A DNA stretch of 64,000 nucleotides from Hyposmocoma kahamanoa (GCF_003589595.1 NW_020653200.1:1044010-1108009), one strand, 5' to 3'; shown: positions 11,868-24,059, counted from the first letter of the stretch. The notes: generated by a model from the letters alone, not told the origin. A program made the numbers and translations.

Positions 11868-11935
11868 GAACCCAGGACCTTTTTGTCCACATTAAAAACT
11901 ATTGGACCACCATGGTCGTCATGTTACGTACGCGT
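11868..11935 (-). repeat. tRNA-like SINE head fragment
   Basis: On the minus strand an A-box-like TGGTCCAATAG and a B box GGGTTCGAATTCC are spaced as in tRNA genes. The body of a SINE does not follow recognisably and the arms do not fold into a full cloverleaf. Confidence 0.45.
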
Positions 11936-12795
11936 ATCATTGTCAACCATTCCTTAGGAGTACTGAAAAATAAATAAGACGTTTTAGTTGAATTAGCAGC
12001 TCAAAATTGGCTATATGCTAGCAAGAGATAATTAAAAGATATTAATGTAGCTTTATAAATACGTACACATATGTGTAAATTATAATTTAATTTTATAATT
12101 CTTTCGTTGGATCAAGTACCAAGTACCAATTCTTTCGTTTCAAAAAAATATGTAATACGATGACTGTTGTTCGCCTTTACGAAGAAAGTGTGGAACAACG
12201 CCGAAATAAACGCTCGAAACACATGACCTCAAACAGTCTAAGTCGACGACTAAAGTTCTCTCTTACTTTACGTACCTATGTTGTATAACGAATATATACT
12301 CTGGTGTGCGTCTAGGCCACGTTTAAACTAGCTATGGGTAATTGCCGGCCATCAAACAAAGAATCAAGTGCACTCTTTGCTTTATTACTAAAATTTTTTG
12401 GCATGCGCGGCTCACATTTCCCTACCACCCGCGGCTATTCGGCGCACCGCGCGCGCGTGAAGCGAAATCAATTTCTTTCTTATTTCGATAGTTATTTAAA
12501 TAATGTTGCACAATAATTAGTGTTTCAGAAAATACATACCAGAGTTTTATTTCATGCGCGCGCGTCTGTGTATGAGTGTGTGTGTGGTCTTATCATGAGC
12601 ACAAATACTCTTGTTTAACAGGTTATTATAGTCTTTATATGGTAACCGAAAATCTTTGCATAAATGAAGTTTGGATTTAACATTAGAGCAAACAATGTAA
12701 TTATGGCTTAGTTACGTTGCATATGAGTGACCCGGAGTAAAAACAATTTGGGAATGTCGTCTTAACACTGTTAAAAGAATATACAGTTAACGAAC
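11936..12795. other. No gene; GC-rich patch at 12400-12470
   Basis: A 60-codon frame (12334-12516) starts MGNCRPS and crosses a GC-rich patch (ACCGCGCGCGCGTG), but has no recognised domain. A (CG)n/(TG)n stretch lies at about 12555-12590. Confidence 0.45.
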
Positions 12796-15100
12796 TTGTC
12801 TCCACTGGTAAGCTCCTATCTTTACGAATTAACAGAATTAGGATTCCAATGTTGTATTAATCAGTACACCAGAATTGAAACGACTAAAAGAGGCACTTCA
12901 AAAACATGCATAGATATTTATGCGCACTGTACTGTAGCTGAGCGAAATAGCCGTAGTCTCACAATAAGATCAGCTGTGGTGAAAGATGCGGTGGTCGACC
13001 ATTTTATAACCGGTTTAGCGCTTTTTCATATACCTGAACCAAATGAAATTCTTAATTACATATTGAATGTGTTTGAAAACATATACAGTAAGTGTAAAGA
13101 AAGTAAAAATATATATTTAAATAGGATAAAAAATGTAATTGGATATCTAATAAGTTAATTGATATGACTAGAATGAAAAATAAACTTCTAAAATTGCATT
13201 TATCAGATGTAACAAATAAAAAAATGAGTTAATATACAAAAGGTATAGAAATAGAACAAATAAACTCATGAATAAAGCCAGAAATAATTCGATAAAAAAA
13301 GAAATCCATTGTAATTTGAAAAATCCAAAGAAAATGTGGGAAATTGTAAATAGGTTATCAGGTAGGGTTGTACAGGTCATTAACGAAGTACTTATTAAGT
13401 ACTTCAGTATGCAAACTAAAGACTTACCAAATAAATTTGCAAAAGGTTTCGGAAATAACGTACAAAAATCTATTTAATAACTGTACTACACCATTGCTTG
13501 ACAAAATAACGTATATGAATACGCCAAGCGTCTCATTTAAATTAAAGAAAATAAATGAAAATATATTGATAAAAATAATTGAAGGTATTAACTCCAATAA
13601 GAGTCCTGGTATAGATAAAATAAGGGCAAACGACATTAAATACATTGCCTTGGATATAGCACCTGTTCTAAAACATTTAATAAATAGCTGCATAAATAAT
13701 AACATCAACTTATCCTGATAGATTAAAAATAGGTGTTATTAGACCAATACATAAGAAAGGTAGCTTCACTGACACTAACAATTATAGGCCCATTACAATA
13801 TTATCCTGTATTGACAAGATTATAGAAAAATATATAGGGACGGAAATTAATGAGTTCTTGTCAAACAATCAGATCATTAATGAGAAGCAATTCCGATTTC
13901 AAAAAAATAAAAGCACCACCAAACTATTGTCTTTATTTTCGGATGAAGTAAATGGCTCCAAATGATAAAAAACATGTACTAGCAGTTTTGATAGATTTTA
14001 GTAAGGCATTTGATGCGCTAAATTATGAAACATTATATACAAAAATGGAGCAAAATGGTATACAGGGCCCAATGTTGAGTTGGTTTAAAAATTATCATCA
14101 AAAAAGTAGTAAGACTGTCAGTATAAACGGTGAAAATAGTGACCTATTACCAACAGTATGCGGCACGGCCCAAGGCTCAATTCTAGGCCCAACCGAATAT
14201 CTAATTTATGTGAACGATATATGCAACGTATTACGAGAGAGCTCAGTATACCAGTTCGCTGATGACACTTGTTTGTTAACCGCGCACAAAGATTTAAAAG
14301 TCGCCCAACACATGATGCAGCAAGAATTTGATAACTGTGTAAACGGGCACATGATGTGGGTCTATCTATTAATTTTCAAAAAGCCAAGCTCTTACATATA
14401 CAGTCACCATACTTAAAATGTAAACATTTAGCGCAAGTTGTAGCTTAAAATCATAATTGTATGCATCATCTGCCCATAAACTGTCATTGTAAACCATTAG
14501 AATTGGTAAAGGAACATGTGTATCTCGGATTAAAAATTGACCATAAATTTAATTGGGGCCCACATGTTGAACATGTATGTAATAAGCTTAGGGCGGTACT
14601 TTCCAAGTTATGTACACTCAAAAAAAACTACCATATAATACATTGAGAATGTTATATTTGGCACTGGCTGACTCTATAATTAATTATTGTATTTCGAGGT
14701 TTGATCGTACGTACAAAACATTCCTACAGAATATTTATAGCCTTCAAATAAGATTGCTTAAGATTATGACCAACTATTTCAGTACTGTAATGTAATGAAT
14801 GTCTTTGATAAAGTTAAATTAGCAATCACAACCAAAGATTGTGGAAAAATAAAGTCGTTAAAAATTAAAATTAGACCGAATTCATTACGTACACAATCAC
14901 ATCTACCTACGTATGATATACCTAAATATAACAATAATTATGGTAAAAGAGTTTGGTTGTGTGAACTTCCTGTGATATTAAATAGCTTACCAAAAGATCT
15001 TATAAATGAAATAACAGATAAAAGTCAAAAACAAATTAAAAAGATTTTACATGAAAGATCAATATCAGAGGAGCCATACGCAAACTGGTCATTAATTTAA
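12796..15100 (+). pseudogene. CR1/Jockey-type LINE ORF2, 5-prime truncated and frameshifted
   Basis: Remains of an endonuclease-reverse transcriptase that copied LINE RNA into DNA at nicked target sites. It begins inside the APE endonuclease C-terminus (NQYTRI, TCIDI, VVDHF at 12796-13030). A lysine-rich linker with NPKKMWEIVNRLSG follows, then the RT: NKSPGIDKI (13600), PIHKKG and NNYRPI (13745-13795), IDFSKAFD (13990), QGSILGP (14170), YVNDI, the catalytic FADDT (14255), the thumb (HVYLGLKID, 14515) and the C-terminal YGKRVW ... LPVILNSLPKDL block ending at 15100. At least six frame changes and several stops separate these blocks. The catalytic Asp pair is still visible but the gene cannot make protein. 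No ORF1 is attached. Confidence 0.93.
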
Positions 15101-15793
15101 TTGTTGTACCTTACATATTAACGCAACTCACTAGAAAAGGATAAATAATTTTTAATTTTAAGATTCTACCTTGAATGTACTGTAACTTGTTATTAAAATT
15201 TGTGATAAACAGTTTTAAATTTTAAATATTTTTTTAACAGTCAACACCTCGCTTAATTTGTTTAATTCTACCGTAGGAAATAAAAGTGGTTTGTGTACAC
15301 AAACTTTTAATATTAGTGGTTGCGCCCTTTCCAACGGAAGCAAGTTTAACACTGAAGCCCCGGCCCAAATGGTGCCCATTTATTTTTGCAAAAGGGTTAA
15401 TATGTGAACATAATCCAAATGAAACATGAGAACTAAAGCCTTGCAGACCTCGCCTAGAAGCAATGGCTAAGAGAATACTTGCCTTTGGGTACATTGTGGT
15501 CGTGGTGAACGACCAACTCTCTCCTTGACAATGAATACGATGGCAATCTATCTACGAAAAAATCTCATGCGTCATGGAATATGTATATTATCTAAATTAC
15601 CGCTAGGAGTACTATCATATTTTGTACCTCAGAAATGACTGTTGTTATAGTGTGCATTTAATCGTCTTAACATAATAATATCAAATATTAATAATGTGTA
15701 ATCAGAATCCAAACTACGCTGGCAGTCCGTTTACGATGGATACGAGGAACAACGAGGAATTACATACCTATATTTATAGGGTACAATCGGACA
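15101..15793. other. LINE 3-prime flank and unassigned DNA
   Basis: AT-rich sequence directly after the LINE stop is probably its 3-prime untranslated region, but no clear tail microsatellite was found. An 86-codon minus-strand frame (15234-15494) has no recognised motif. Confidence 0.45.
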
Positions 15794-15932
15794 TGTGCAC
15801 TCAAAAGTCACCCACGTGGCCTCATGTAAAGTTGGTACAGAAGTAACTTGCTCCAAGTTGACAACAAAGTTCTCTCGCTTTTACGTACTGTTTATATCTG
15901 ACATGCGCACTGAAATGCACACCACGTGGCTG
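15794..15932 (-). repeat. Family I fragments (two, reverse)
   Basis: Two short reverse fragments, ACATGTGCACTCAAAAG...CCACGTGG (15794) and ACATGCGCACTGAAATGC...CCACGTGG (15898), match the CCACGTGG...TTCAGTGCGCATGTC block of the longer family I/D copies at 18525 and 23180. Each carries a CACGTG E-box core. Confidence 0.5.
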
Positions 15933-16039
15933 ACCTAAAAAAATTTGGAGTAAATACTGCACACGGAAGAGTATATGGTCTGTGGTACTGCATTTCTTTA
16001 GCGTACTTTACAGCGTCATGTAAACTTGGTAAAAGTGTT

Positions 16040-16330
16040 AATTTGCCCCTGTTAGACATCCAGGTGGAGAAGGATGCGCGTATTTACGCGGCGGTGAAAG
16101 CTGCGCCGCCGAAAGTGCGGTGGCAGGAGCGCCGACGTACGTTCGAAAAGTGGCGCGAGAGGCTGGAGCAGCCGTGGATTCCTCGCCAACATGTCGTCGA
16201 CACGATTCTGCCCAACCTCAAAGTCTGGCTGAAAGAGTGCCGATGTTAATAGGGCGGAGGCTCCGTTTGTAAGATTAAGTATGTAAATTTGGCAGCCGCG
16301 AGGAGGCGACTACCACGGGGTGTGGCCCGC
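16040..16330 (+). pseudogene. R1-clade LINE C-terminal fragment (tentative)
   Basis: A GC-rich open segment, unlike its AT-rich surroundings, encodes an arginine/alanine-rich stretch (EKDARIYAAVKAAPPKVRW), then FEKWRERLE and VVDTILPNLKVWL before a stop at 16247. R1, TRAS and SART non-LTR elements end in a similar layout: a charged helix, W..RLE, an RTV..I.P.L..W block and then a CCHC region. The closing GHGCF zinc motif is missing. The alternative is an unrelated GC-rich exon. The surrounding open frame extends upstream to 15926 without further resemblance. Confidence 0.4.
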
Positions 16331-16485
16331 TTCAAAACAAAGATGCCTACTGTTGATCTGAATTCTATATCGGTGTACTAGGGCACATAAACCAAGTAAA
16401 CTACGCCATATGCAACACATATACATCTAATTTATCTTGCCCGCAGTCCGCAGAAACTCACTTAGCCTCAGTAGGTAGGTAAAAT

Positions 16486-17376
16486 TTGTTATTACAGTTA
16501 GTAAACATCCCGTTCAAATCCTTTGAACCCTTTACACTGTTACCTGTATCTGTCCTAGAAAGGGGTGGTAACTTCTTCTCTGGAGGGGTGGTCTCTTCTG
16601 GTCTTGGACAAGTAAATACTAAAGAAGTGGAACAAATCATTAAAAATCTAAAAAACAAAAGAAGTTTTGGCTATGACGACACACCTCCGTTTCTAATTAA
16701 AAAATGTGCAAGGGAATTAGCCCCACCTTTGACTTACCTGAATAATCAATCATTTACTGAGGGCACTATGCCAGATATGCTCAAACTATCAGTAATAAAA
16801 CCGATTCATAAAAAGGGCAATCAAAAAGACTGTAGTAACTACCGTCCAGTGGTACTTTTGCCTACCTTTTCAAAAATTTATGAAAGCGCGATGTCGATTC
16901 GTTTATATTCATATTGTGAAAGGTTTAATATATTTAATGACAACCAAAATGGATTTAGAAAGTGCAAATCAACATCACTAGCTGTTTATAATTTCATGCA
17001 ACATATATTAAATGTGATAAATGATAAGTGGTGTGCTGTTGGCGCTCTTCTGGACATGAGTAAGGCTTATGACCGGGTTTTATACAATATATTGTTAAAA
17101 AAATTGTACGGTGTAGGAGTGAGAGGATTGGCATACGATTGGTTCGCGTTTTACCTTAGAAATCGAACACAATATGTTGAAATAGAACACTATGATCACG
17201 CTACAGGAAACATAAATAAAATTCAATCACAAAAAATACATGTAACTAACTCAACACCACAGGGAAGCGTGCTCGGTTGTGTGCTCTTTCTGTTATACAT
17301 TAACGATGTCAAACAGACATGTAGCAATTCGAAACTAGATTCCAAATTGAATACACGATACAATTATATTTATTGA
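16486..17376 (+). pseudogene. CR1/Jockey-type LINE reverse transcriptase, truncated
   Basis: An open frame of about 290 codons carries the fingers and palm of a non-LTR reverse transcriptase: RSFGYDDTPPFLIKK, SVIKPIHKKGNQKDCSNYRP, NQNGFRKCKST, LDMSKAYDRV (first catalytic Asp region) and TPQGSVLG...LLYINDV. It stops before the YADD/FADD box, so the second catalytic pair, thumb and C-terminus are missing, as are the endonuclease and ORF1. It is better preserved than the LINE at 12.8 kb (no internal stop) and belongs to a different family (SKAYDR rather than SKAFDA). The start at 16486 is only the first Met in an open frame. A truncated MITE-1 begins about 70 bp downstream. Confidence 0.92.
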
Positions 17377-17445
17377 GTTTTCTTATAAAAGTACGTTTAC
17401 GCAATGCAATCTGAGCTACGTTACGGCTTCTATAATACTTTACAT

Positions 17446-17652
17446 ACGACGGGTCTAATACAAAAACCACGAAAAAAATGTCCCAAGTCAACCTATTCGA
17501 AATTTAAATGGTAATGTCATCGCAGTATCGCGCTGTCAGTAGAACAAATGAAGACTAAAGCGGAGTGTGGCGCTCTGTATACGATTTTAGCGCCTTACAA
17601 GTGCGGACACTTTTTAGCGCGGACCCGACGTCCATATAATTGTAAGTCAATG
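17446..17652 (-). mobile_element. MITE-1 copy 3, one end truncated
   Basis: Reverse copy of the short (228-bp) subtype. The right edge is intact (TGTAAGTCAATG ends at 17652); the left starts inside the TIR at about ACGACGGGTC, so the first roughly 20 bp are gone and no target duplication remains. The deletion joins it to sequence following the truncated reverse transcriptase. Confidence 0.9.
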
Positions 17653-18475
17653 CTAATATAGATAAATTTAAACATGCATTAATACATTATTTATTATTAA
17701 AAAGCTTCTATTCGGTGCAAGAGTTTTTATCAATTTAATGTAATATACATAAAAATTAACGAATAGAAAAATAATAAAATTAAAATAAATAGCTTAATAT
17801 TGATAAATAATAATAAAAATAATATATTATAATATAATGTGAATGTTAAGTTAAGTTGGATTTATTATTAATATGAGAATATTTTATTTGAGATACTTAC
17901 CATTATTTTGTGAATGTTTACTTTGAGTTGTTATTAATTATTAATAATTTGAGTTAATTGAGTAGGCATTTTATATTTGTCATGTTTTGTTTTTGTTTTT
18001 GAACAATTGATAATTACATTAATGTTTACTATATTGCGATTAAATATAAGTATGTGGCGATACCCAACCAGCATAGGTGTGGATACTGGAAAATTTAAAT
18101 GTACATCTTATTTACCACATGTTCGCAATAAACATCTTATCTTAACTAATTATTTAAAAAAAAATTAACTTGACTAATGTTAAATATAATTCTAGAATGT
18201 TTTGACCTGAACTAGTTTTTAGGTTGTAATTTATTCTTATATGGCATACTTAATACATATTTAATATGACCTTTTGACGATTGCAAAAATGTATATTTTT
18301 AATTCATTTAAATTCTCATAAATTGTAAGTAAATTGTAACACAAATTATATTCTGATTTTAGATTTGACATTGCTGCGCCCTTACAGGGTTCATGTTGAT
18401 CAATACCAATAATTTAACAGCTATAAATGTAACAACGTGAATGCAATAAATGTTTTGACTTTGACTTTTTGACTT
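17653..18475 (+). repeat. LINE 3-prime region with (TTTGAC)n tail
   Basis: Very AT-rich sequence ending GCAATAAATG followed by TTTTGACTTTGACTTTTTGACTT (18443-18474): a polyadenylation signal and a short tandem tail typical of CR1/Jockey LINE 3-prime ends. The phrase TGCGCCCTTACAGGGT upstream is part of the same unit. It may belong to the reverse transcriptase at 16486, with MITE-1 and a deletion in between; this cannot be proved here. Confidence 0.6.
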
Positions 18476-18524
18476 AACTAGAAATCATACAAAACCAAAC
18501 ATTCATAATCCTCGTAATTGAGTA

Positions 18525-19215
18525 ACCATGAGCGCAGTTACACTGACTGAGACGACGTGGCATTCGAGTGGTTCGTTTCATACTAGTTTTCTAGGTCCCC
18601 CACGTGGTCTAGATTTTATTGCGCATGTCCCGCAACTACTTGCCCTTCCTCCGCGCAGACTGTCAAAGTTATGCGGACCGCGTATTTTGTATTTCGTGTT
18701 TCCCCCTGTCGCCTCACCCAGAAAGCAAGCTAGGCTAGAATTTCTATCGCCTTTGTAGAGGTAAACTTGAGGACACCTACATAACCAATTTCCAAAATTG
18801 TCTCACGCTGAATGAGTTCAAAAATATATGCCCCAAGAGTCATGGTCCCATTCGGCTTCGGAAAGATTGTGACCACGGATTTGAGAGACGAAACGAAAAC
18901 ACAACAATATACGCGAGTATACCTACCTACTTTACCTATTTCTGCTGCCAAGCTGTAATGTGAGCATTACTGCTTTTCGGTGTTGAAGGGTAATAATGGG
19001 TGTTGGTGAAATTACAGGCACGTGGGACCTGTCAACTTATGTCTGAGGATGACGGGCGCTATGGCAGTGATCTTCAGATCTTTGCGATCTAAAGCTCAGA
19101 GCTTCTTTGCTACTCGTGAACAAACATGTCGCTTACTACCAGGCGCAAGACTTGTTCGTTCCGCCACTTGGTATTATAAAAAAATACTCACATTCAGTCG
19201 GCAAAGACAATAATA
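18525..19215 (+). repeat. Family I/D composite repeat, longest copy
   Basis: The first part (18525-18790; CCACGTGGTCTAGATTTTAT, GCGCATGTC) matches 23180-23560. The second part (18935-19215) has TTTCTGCTGCCAAGCTGTAATG, GGCACGTGGGACCTGTCAAC, TATGTCTGAGG and CTTACTACCAGGCGCAAGAC, and matches 53700-53965. The second part resembles the end of a very common lepidopteran retroelement, from memory. No protein is encoded; accidental frames occur across it. Confidence 0.65.
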
Positions 19216-19633
19216 CGTTTCGTATACATTTCTTTTAATTATAAGAATTTTGCATGTCCGCGAATAATAAACCAAGTATAATTTTTATTATATGTAGATG
19301 TTGTAACTTCTACCTCGAATAGTGTAGTCTAATCCTCATCATAAACAAGACACGTTGATCGTATATATACGTTTATGCTTGGACGTGAATGTTATCTACA
19401 TAGCTGCGATAGTATGGTGAATATATCTAAGAGCGTTAAAAAGGGCGGTAGCAGCGCAAAAGGAGAACGGTGCTTTTCATTTGAAAAGTAGACGATTCGT
19501 ACCCTGAGATGGCATGTAAGTGTGACTTTAATTTCCAAGTCACGTATATTTGTGGATGTTGAGTTGCAATACCTCTGGCTAACATTAAAGGAAAACATCG
19601 TGATGAAATCTGCGCTTTGAAATACGTTAACTA

Positions 19634-19725
19634 CTTACATTGAGCCAGCGTGACGGATTATGGCTTAAATCCTCCCTTTAGAGGAGACTCGTGACCAGCA
19701 GTGGAATTGAAATGTATAATGGGTA
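19634..19725 (+). repeat. Common lepidopteran repeat tail (CCAGCGTG-type)
   Basis: CATTGAGCCAGCGTGACGG, ATTATGGCTTAAATCCTCCC, GAGGAGACTCGTGACCAGCAG is a decayed copy of the widespread lepidopteran repeat end that typically reads CCAGCGTGGTGGACTATGGCC ... GAGGAGACCCGTGCTCAG. A second copy is at 46800. The assignment is from memory of that motif. Confidence 0.6.
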
Positions 19726-19889
19726 TGACGACAATGATTCATTCACAAGCCTATACATAGCCTACGCTTTAACTTACGACTTTAGCGTGCCCCCTTTTTT
19801 AGCCATTGACAAGTTCCCCACAATCTCTTGTATGATATTGTAAAATAGGTCTTGTGTGGCCCTTTATACAGTCAAATCATTCCACATTG

Positions 19890-20050
19890 AGGTGAATCTG
19901 GATTTTGTATTAGTCTTTTTCCTGTTTTTTCGCATCGCCGCTATCCTTATAGATTTGCAAGTCCGTGGTAACAGGACTCTTCGTTCGGCATGTCTCCCTA
20001 GTGAAAGCGTTGCCATGGAGACGAATCACCCAGCTACCCTTTAAAATTGT
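19890..20050 (+). repeat. Family C repeat, copy 3
   Basis: Contains GGTAACAGGACTCTTCGTTCGG, CATGTCTCCCTAGTGAAAG and the X-box-like GTTGCCATGGAGAC at 20009-20022, as in the copies at 10000 and 11590. Confidence 0.75.
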
Positions 20051-21219
20051 TTGTTATATATCATGCTACAATGATATTACAATAATGATCAGGGTGTGTG
20101 GTATGGTATGATGTAACGGTCTGTTTTTTTTCATTTGAAATAATCTCAATTTATGAAGTTGATGTTACCAGAGTTTAATTAATTCCCATCTCATTAGTTA
20201 ATATTATGAAAACTCAATAAACTTTAATACCATGGCATCGGCATAACTGTAATATGATCATTGATCACTCATTAAGCAGTGCTGCAATACAAATAAAGCA
20301 AGACATAATTAAAATCTTGAAGACAAACCAAACTAATGTCATAAATGCGAGAAATAACTCTGTTACGTTTTCAAGCCAAACCGATCAATATTAATTAATT
20401 TTGGTATAGAGATACGTGAGGATGAAAGTTATGGAGAACCAAAAAAACTTTGAAAATTAGGTGCTTATTCTTCGCAGACGAAGTCGCAGGCACCAGCTGG
20501 TTTAATACAAACCACGTAACTTTCTGTATCAAAAATTATGTAAATAAGTAAAACAAAGTACAAACAAAGATAGTAAGTAGTTCCCGTCAGTTACTCGGAA
20601 AATGGGAAAAATAACTAGGGAATAGACTGGGAGCACATAACTACAAAGAGTCTACGTTCACCAAATTTTTTTGTTTACAAGAAAACTACGAGTGACTGAA
20701 AATGGGCTGAAATGAGTTTTGTAATAGATATTGTGTGTCTTTCTTTACCACAACTCTACTGTGCCATGTACAAGTGATACAGGTGCTAGATAGTCCCACT
20801 TGTTTAATTTGGACATTGTTTATAGAAATAAACAAAATTAAATATTTTTGTGCAATAAATTTAATGACTATCTGTTCCCCGCGTCACATATTATAGAACT
20901 AACAATTGTGAAAAATTATGTAAATAACCAGTTCTTTAGATTTAGAAGAATATTGTTATGAAATTTGTTATTGTTTAAAGTTTAAATCGACTTCGGAAGT
21001 TTCAGGAGGGGCATACGTACACTCTGCTTTCTCTTTTCTTCGATATCTCTCCCTTTTGTGCGAAGCTTTTGTCCAACCTTGAGTGTGCGCTACATATTTC
21101 CTTACAGAGCTATTTACATTTCAAGCGTGCTTAATATGTCCCACCGCAAAATTTTAAAGAAACTTTGCCTAGGTAAGAAAAGGTTTAAATCTCGCGCCTC
21201 CCAATACTAACTGTAGGGA
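20051..21219. other. No gene recognised
   Basis: AT-rich DNA without long open frames. A pyrimidine-rich patch lies near 21020-21060. Confidence 0.5.
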
Positions 21220-21305
21220 TAGCACTTTAGGCGCGACTTGCGCGAGAGCGAAATAAAGCGCGAGACTCTATGTCGCTCTCGCGCTAGTCGCGCCCTATTG
21301 TGCTA
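21220..21305. mobile_element. Small fold-back element (86 bp)
   Basis: Near-perfect inverted repeat of about 32 bp: TAGCACTTTAGGCGCGACTTG with CGCGAGAGCGA at 21220-21251, mirrored at 21273-21305 as TCGCTCTCGCGCTAGTCGCG with CCCTATTGTGCTA. The centre (21252-21272) is AT-rich with its own GCGCGAG. Its GC content contrasts with the surroundings. No flanking duplication was found. Confidence 0.7.
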
Positions 21306-22284
21306 GCCCAACTGCTGCCCAAGTGGGAGCGTAAAATATGTAAAAAAAAGGAATTATATGATTGATACGGGACTTTTTTTGTAATCTGACTGTAATTTTG
21401 AATTTATAATGCTGAAGGTAATTCTTCAATAAATTTTGTGTTTTGAACTAAGTACTACCTGAAGGAAAATCTAATCAAGCAGTACCACAAAGTTTGTGGT
21501 TATAGATTTTGACTTAGGAAGCTATCAATATGCCTATAAACTTTTAATGTGATAAGAAATGTACGACGTTATGTACCAAGTAATAAAAATATTTTCATAT
21601 TTTTCTTAGATACTATGATTTTTATTGGGATATTGATAAAGTAAAAGTAAAAAAATATGCGACTTGGCTATTACCAAATGTGACAAAATCCTCCTTGGTA
21701 CGAAAAATTATGTTATATTAAGACTTACAAAAAGGGCGTGAAGTACCAGTACCTCTACCATAAGATTACGGTGACTGTTATCGCTAGCGACCTCGTAAAA
21801 TGTTTATACTATACAAAATGTTGTTTCTTCCTGTGATCGCTAGGGGCGCTGTATAATTTGCTATACAAAATTGTGAAATAATTTACGCTGTCGCTAGCGT
21901 AAATAACGTAAATTAGCGTAAATGACAACTGTCAAAGCAAATTCGTGGTGGAGGCCTCTAAGGGGAGGCACAGTACATATATAATTTATGACGTGATTTT
22001 TCACTAAATGAAGCATGAAAGAAGAATAAGAATTAAATGATAGGTTTGTTGACTTCTTCTTTTTAATCAGTTATTATTTACAAAGAGACTATAAAATTTA
22101 TTTACATTTCGCGTACCGATGAAATTGTGCAAACTCCCGGTTTGAGTCAGACGTCTGTGTACTAGGACAACATAAACCAGATAGCTACTCGCAAGAATAG
22201 TCTTCACAAGAGGCAAGTGGCTAAAAGTGACCCACTTTAAACTTTTTTTTTACAATGTTACTTTAAATGATACTAAAGTACTTA
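21306..22284. other. No gene recognised
   Basis: AT-rich. TACGCTGTCGCTAGCGTAAATAACGTAAATTAGCGTAAATG near 21885-21922 has the repeated word AGCGTAAAT but no clear element. Confidence 0.5.
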
Positions 22285-23063
22285 TTTTTAACCGACTTCA
22301 AAAAAGGAGGAGGTTCTCAATTCGTCTGTATGTTCTTTTTTTTGTATGTATGTTACGCGATAACTCCGGTATTTGTGAACCGATTTTCATGATTCTTTTT
22401 TTGTTGCAAAAGGGGGTACTTCCATAGTGGTCCCATTTCATTTTGAAGAAAATCATCCACCTCGAAGGGTGGCTGTTCACGCATGAAGATTCATTTTTAT
22501 AAATAGCGCCTAACTTTAATTTAGGAGCAATTAATCTAATGGTTGGTTTTGCTTTTTCTCCAATTCAAGGCGTTTTTCTCTCAATATACTTTGAGTAGTG
22601 AGAATCGATTATTAACCGCCTTTGAAAAAGGAGGAGGTTCTCAATTCGTCTGCATGTTCCTTTTTTTGTATGTATGTTACGCGATAACTCCGGTATTTGT
22701 GAACCGATTTTCATGATTCTTTTTTTGTTGGAAAGGGGGTACTTCCATAGTGGTCTCATTTCATTTTGAAGAAAATTATCCGCCTCGAAGGGTGGCTGTT
22801 TACGCATGAAGATTCATTTTTATAAATAACGCCTAGACTTTAATTTAGGAGCAATTACTTTAATGGTTGATTTCGCTATTTCTCCAATTCAAGGCGTTTT
22901 TCTCTCAATATATTTTGAGTAGTGAGAACCGATTTTTATTATCTCCAGTGTCAAGTCCTGTATAGTGGCGAACTAGGGGATATTTCAATAAAACTTAGCA
23001 AATAGACGTAATTCCACTTACTTTTGAGGTCGGTTTTTTTAGTACTCTGTACTGAGATTATAT
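22285..23063 (+). repeat. Family G repeat with internal tandem duplication
   Basis: Starts TTTTAACCGACTTCAAAAAAGG and ends GAGGTCGGTTTTTTTAGTAC ... TGTACTGAGATTAT. Inside, the block GGAGGAGGTTCTCAATTCG ... CAATATACTTTGAGTAGTGAGAA occurs twice with a period of about 326 bp (second unit from about 22612), so this is a duplicated copy of the roughly 455-bp repeat seen singly at 30829-31284. The family is very common in lepidopteran genomes (from memory); its mobilising enzyme is not evident. Confidence 0.85.
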
Positions 23064-23179
23064 ACAATTTTGGTAACTATTTTCATATATAAAAAACATT
23101 TCATTTTCTTATTACCTGTCACAATAGAGGGTCTTCTAACTAGAATTCACCAAATATCATAAAGCAAAATAGTTCTCGT

Positions 23180-23600
23180 GGCCGTATCGTCAATTTGCAT
23201 TGTGAACTGGAAAACCATGTTCACACTTGCACCGAGACGATGAGGTATTCAGGAGGTGCGCTTTAAACGAATGGTGCCTGTTTAGGGCACCCACGTCATC
23301 TAGACTTCAGTGCGCATGTCAAATAACTGTTTGCCCCAGCTTCCTGCGTGGATGCTCTTTCCAGATATGCGATCCGCGTGTTTATTAGAGCGTGTTTCCC
23401 CCGTTGCCATTCCCCGAAAGCAAAGGCAAATTATTAAATATCTAAAGACCTTTGATGTAATTTACTTACCGCATTAATTGTATGACTTCTGGATTTACAT
23501 GCATTCTAATGTTCGTTCGTTCTCATGATCGCACTGAAATTCGGGAAGATTATGACCACCGAATATAAACACACAACGAAATAATTATGCTTGCGTATAC
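23180..23600 (+). repeat. Family I/D repeat, second copy
   Basis: Matches 18525 onward through CCCACGTCATCTAGACTTCAG, GCGCATGTC, GATCCGCGTG, CCCCGTTGCC and ATTCGGGAAGATTATGACCAC. It lacks the 3-prime D module. Confidence 0.6.
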
Positions 23601-23769
23601 TTACTTACTTTCAGTCAGTAAAGAAACTGAGACCTCCTTTTCACTAGGATTCAATTGTAGACAGTCAGATTCCTTACTGAACTTTAAGACACTATTTGCA
23701 TTTTCATACAAGTCAATTACTTTGTACTACGAAAAACTGTGGTCCTACCTAGTGATGATGAGTATTGAG

Positions 23770-24051
23770 CATTGACTTACAAATAAATGGACGACGGGTC
23801 CATTCGGGAATACAAAAACCACGAAAAAAATGCCCCAAGTCAACCTATTTAAACGTAGTGACATGTAAAGGAATATGAAAAAGCTTTTAAATTGTAATGT
23901 CATCGCAGTACTGTCTAATTTTGCTTGCTTCGCTGTCATTCGAACAAACGAAGACTAAAGCGTGAATGACGCTCTGTATACGATTTTAACGCCCTATAAG
24001 TTCGGACACTTTTTAGCACGGACCCGACGTCCATATAATTGTAAGTCAATG
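23770..24051 (-). mobile_element. MITE-1 copy 4 (282 bp, long subtype)
   Basis: Complete reverse copy with both TIRs and a perfect 8-bp duplication GTATTGAG (23762-23769 and 24052-24059). It carries about 55 bp absent from copies 1-3, including CGTAGTGACATGTAAAGGAA and a GCTTGCTTCGCTGTC block. Confidence 0.93.
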
Positions 24052-24059
24052 GTATTGAG

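Noticed and set aside
11868..11935. A functional tRNA gene (also 266, 31925, 61885)
   Set aside because: A and B boxes are present but no complete acceptor, D, anticodon and T stems could be folded.
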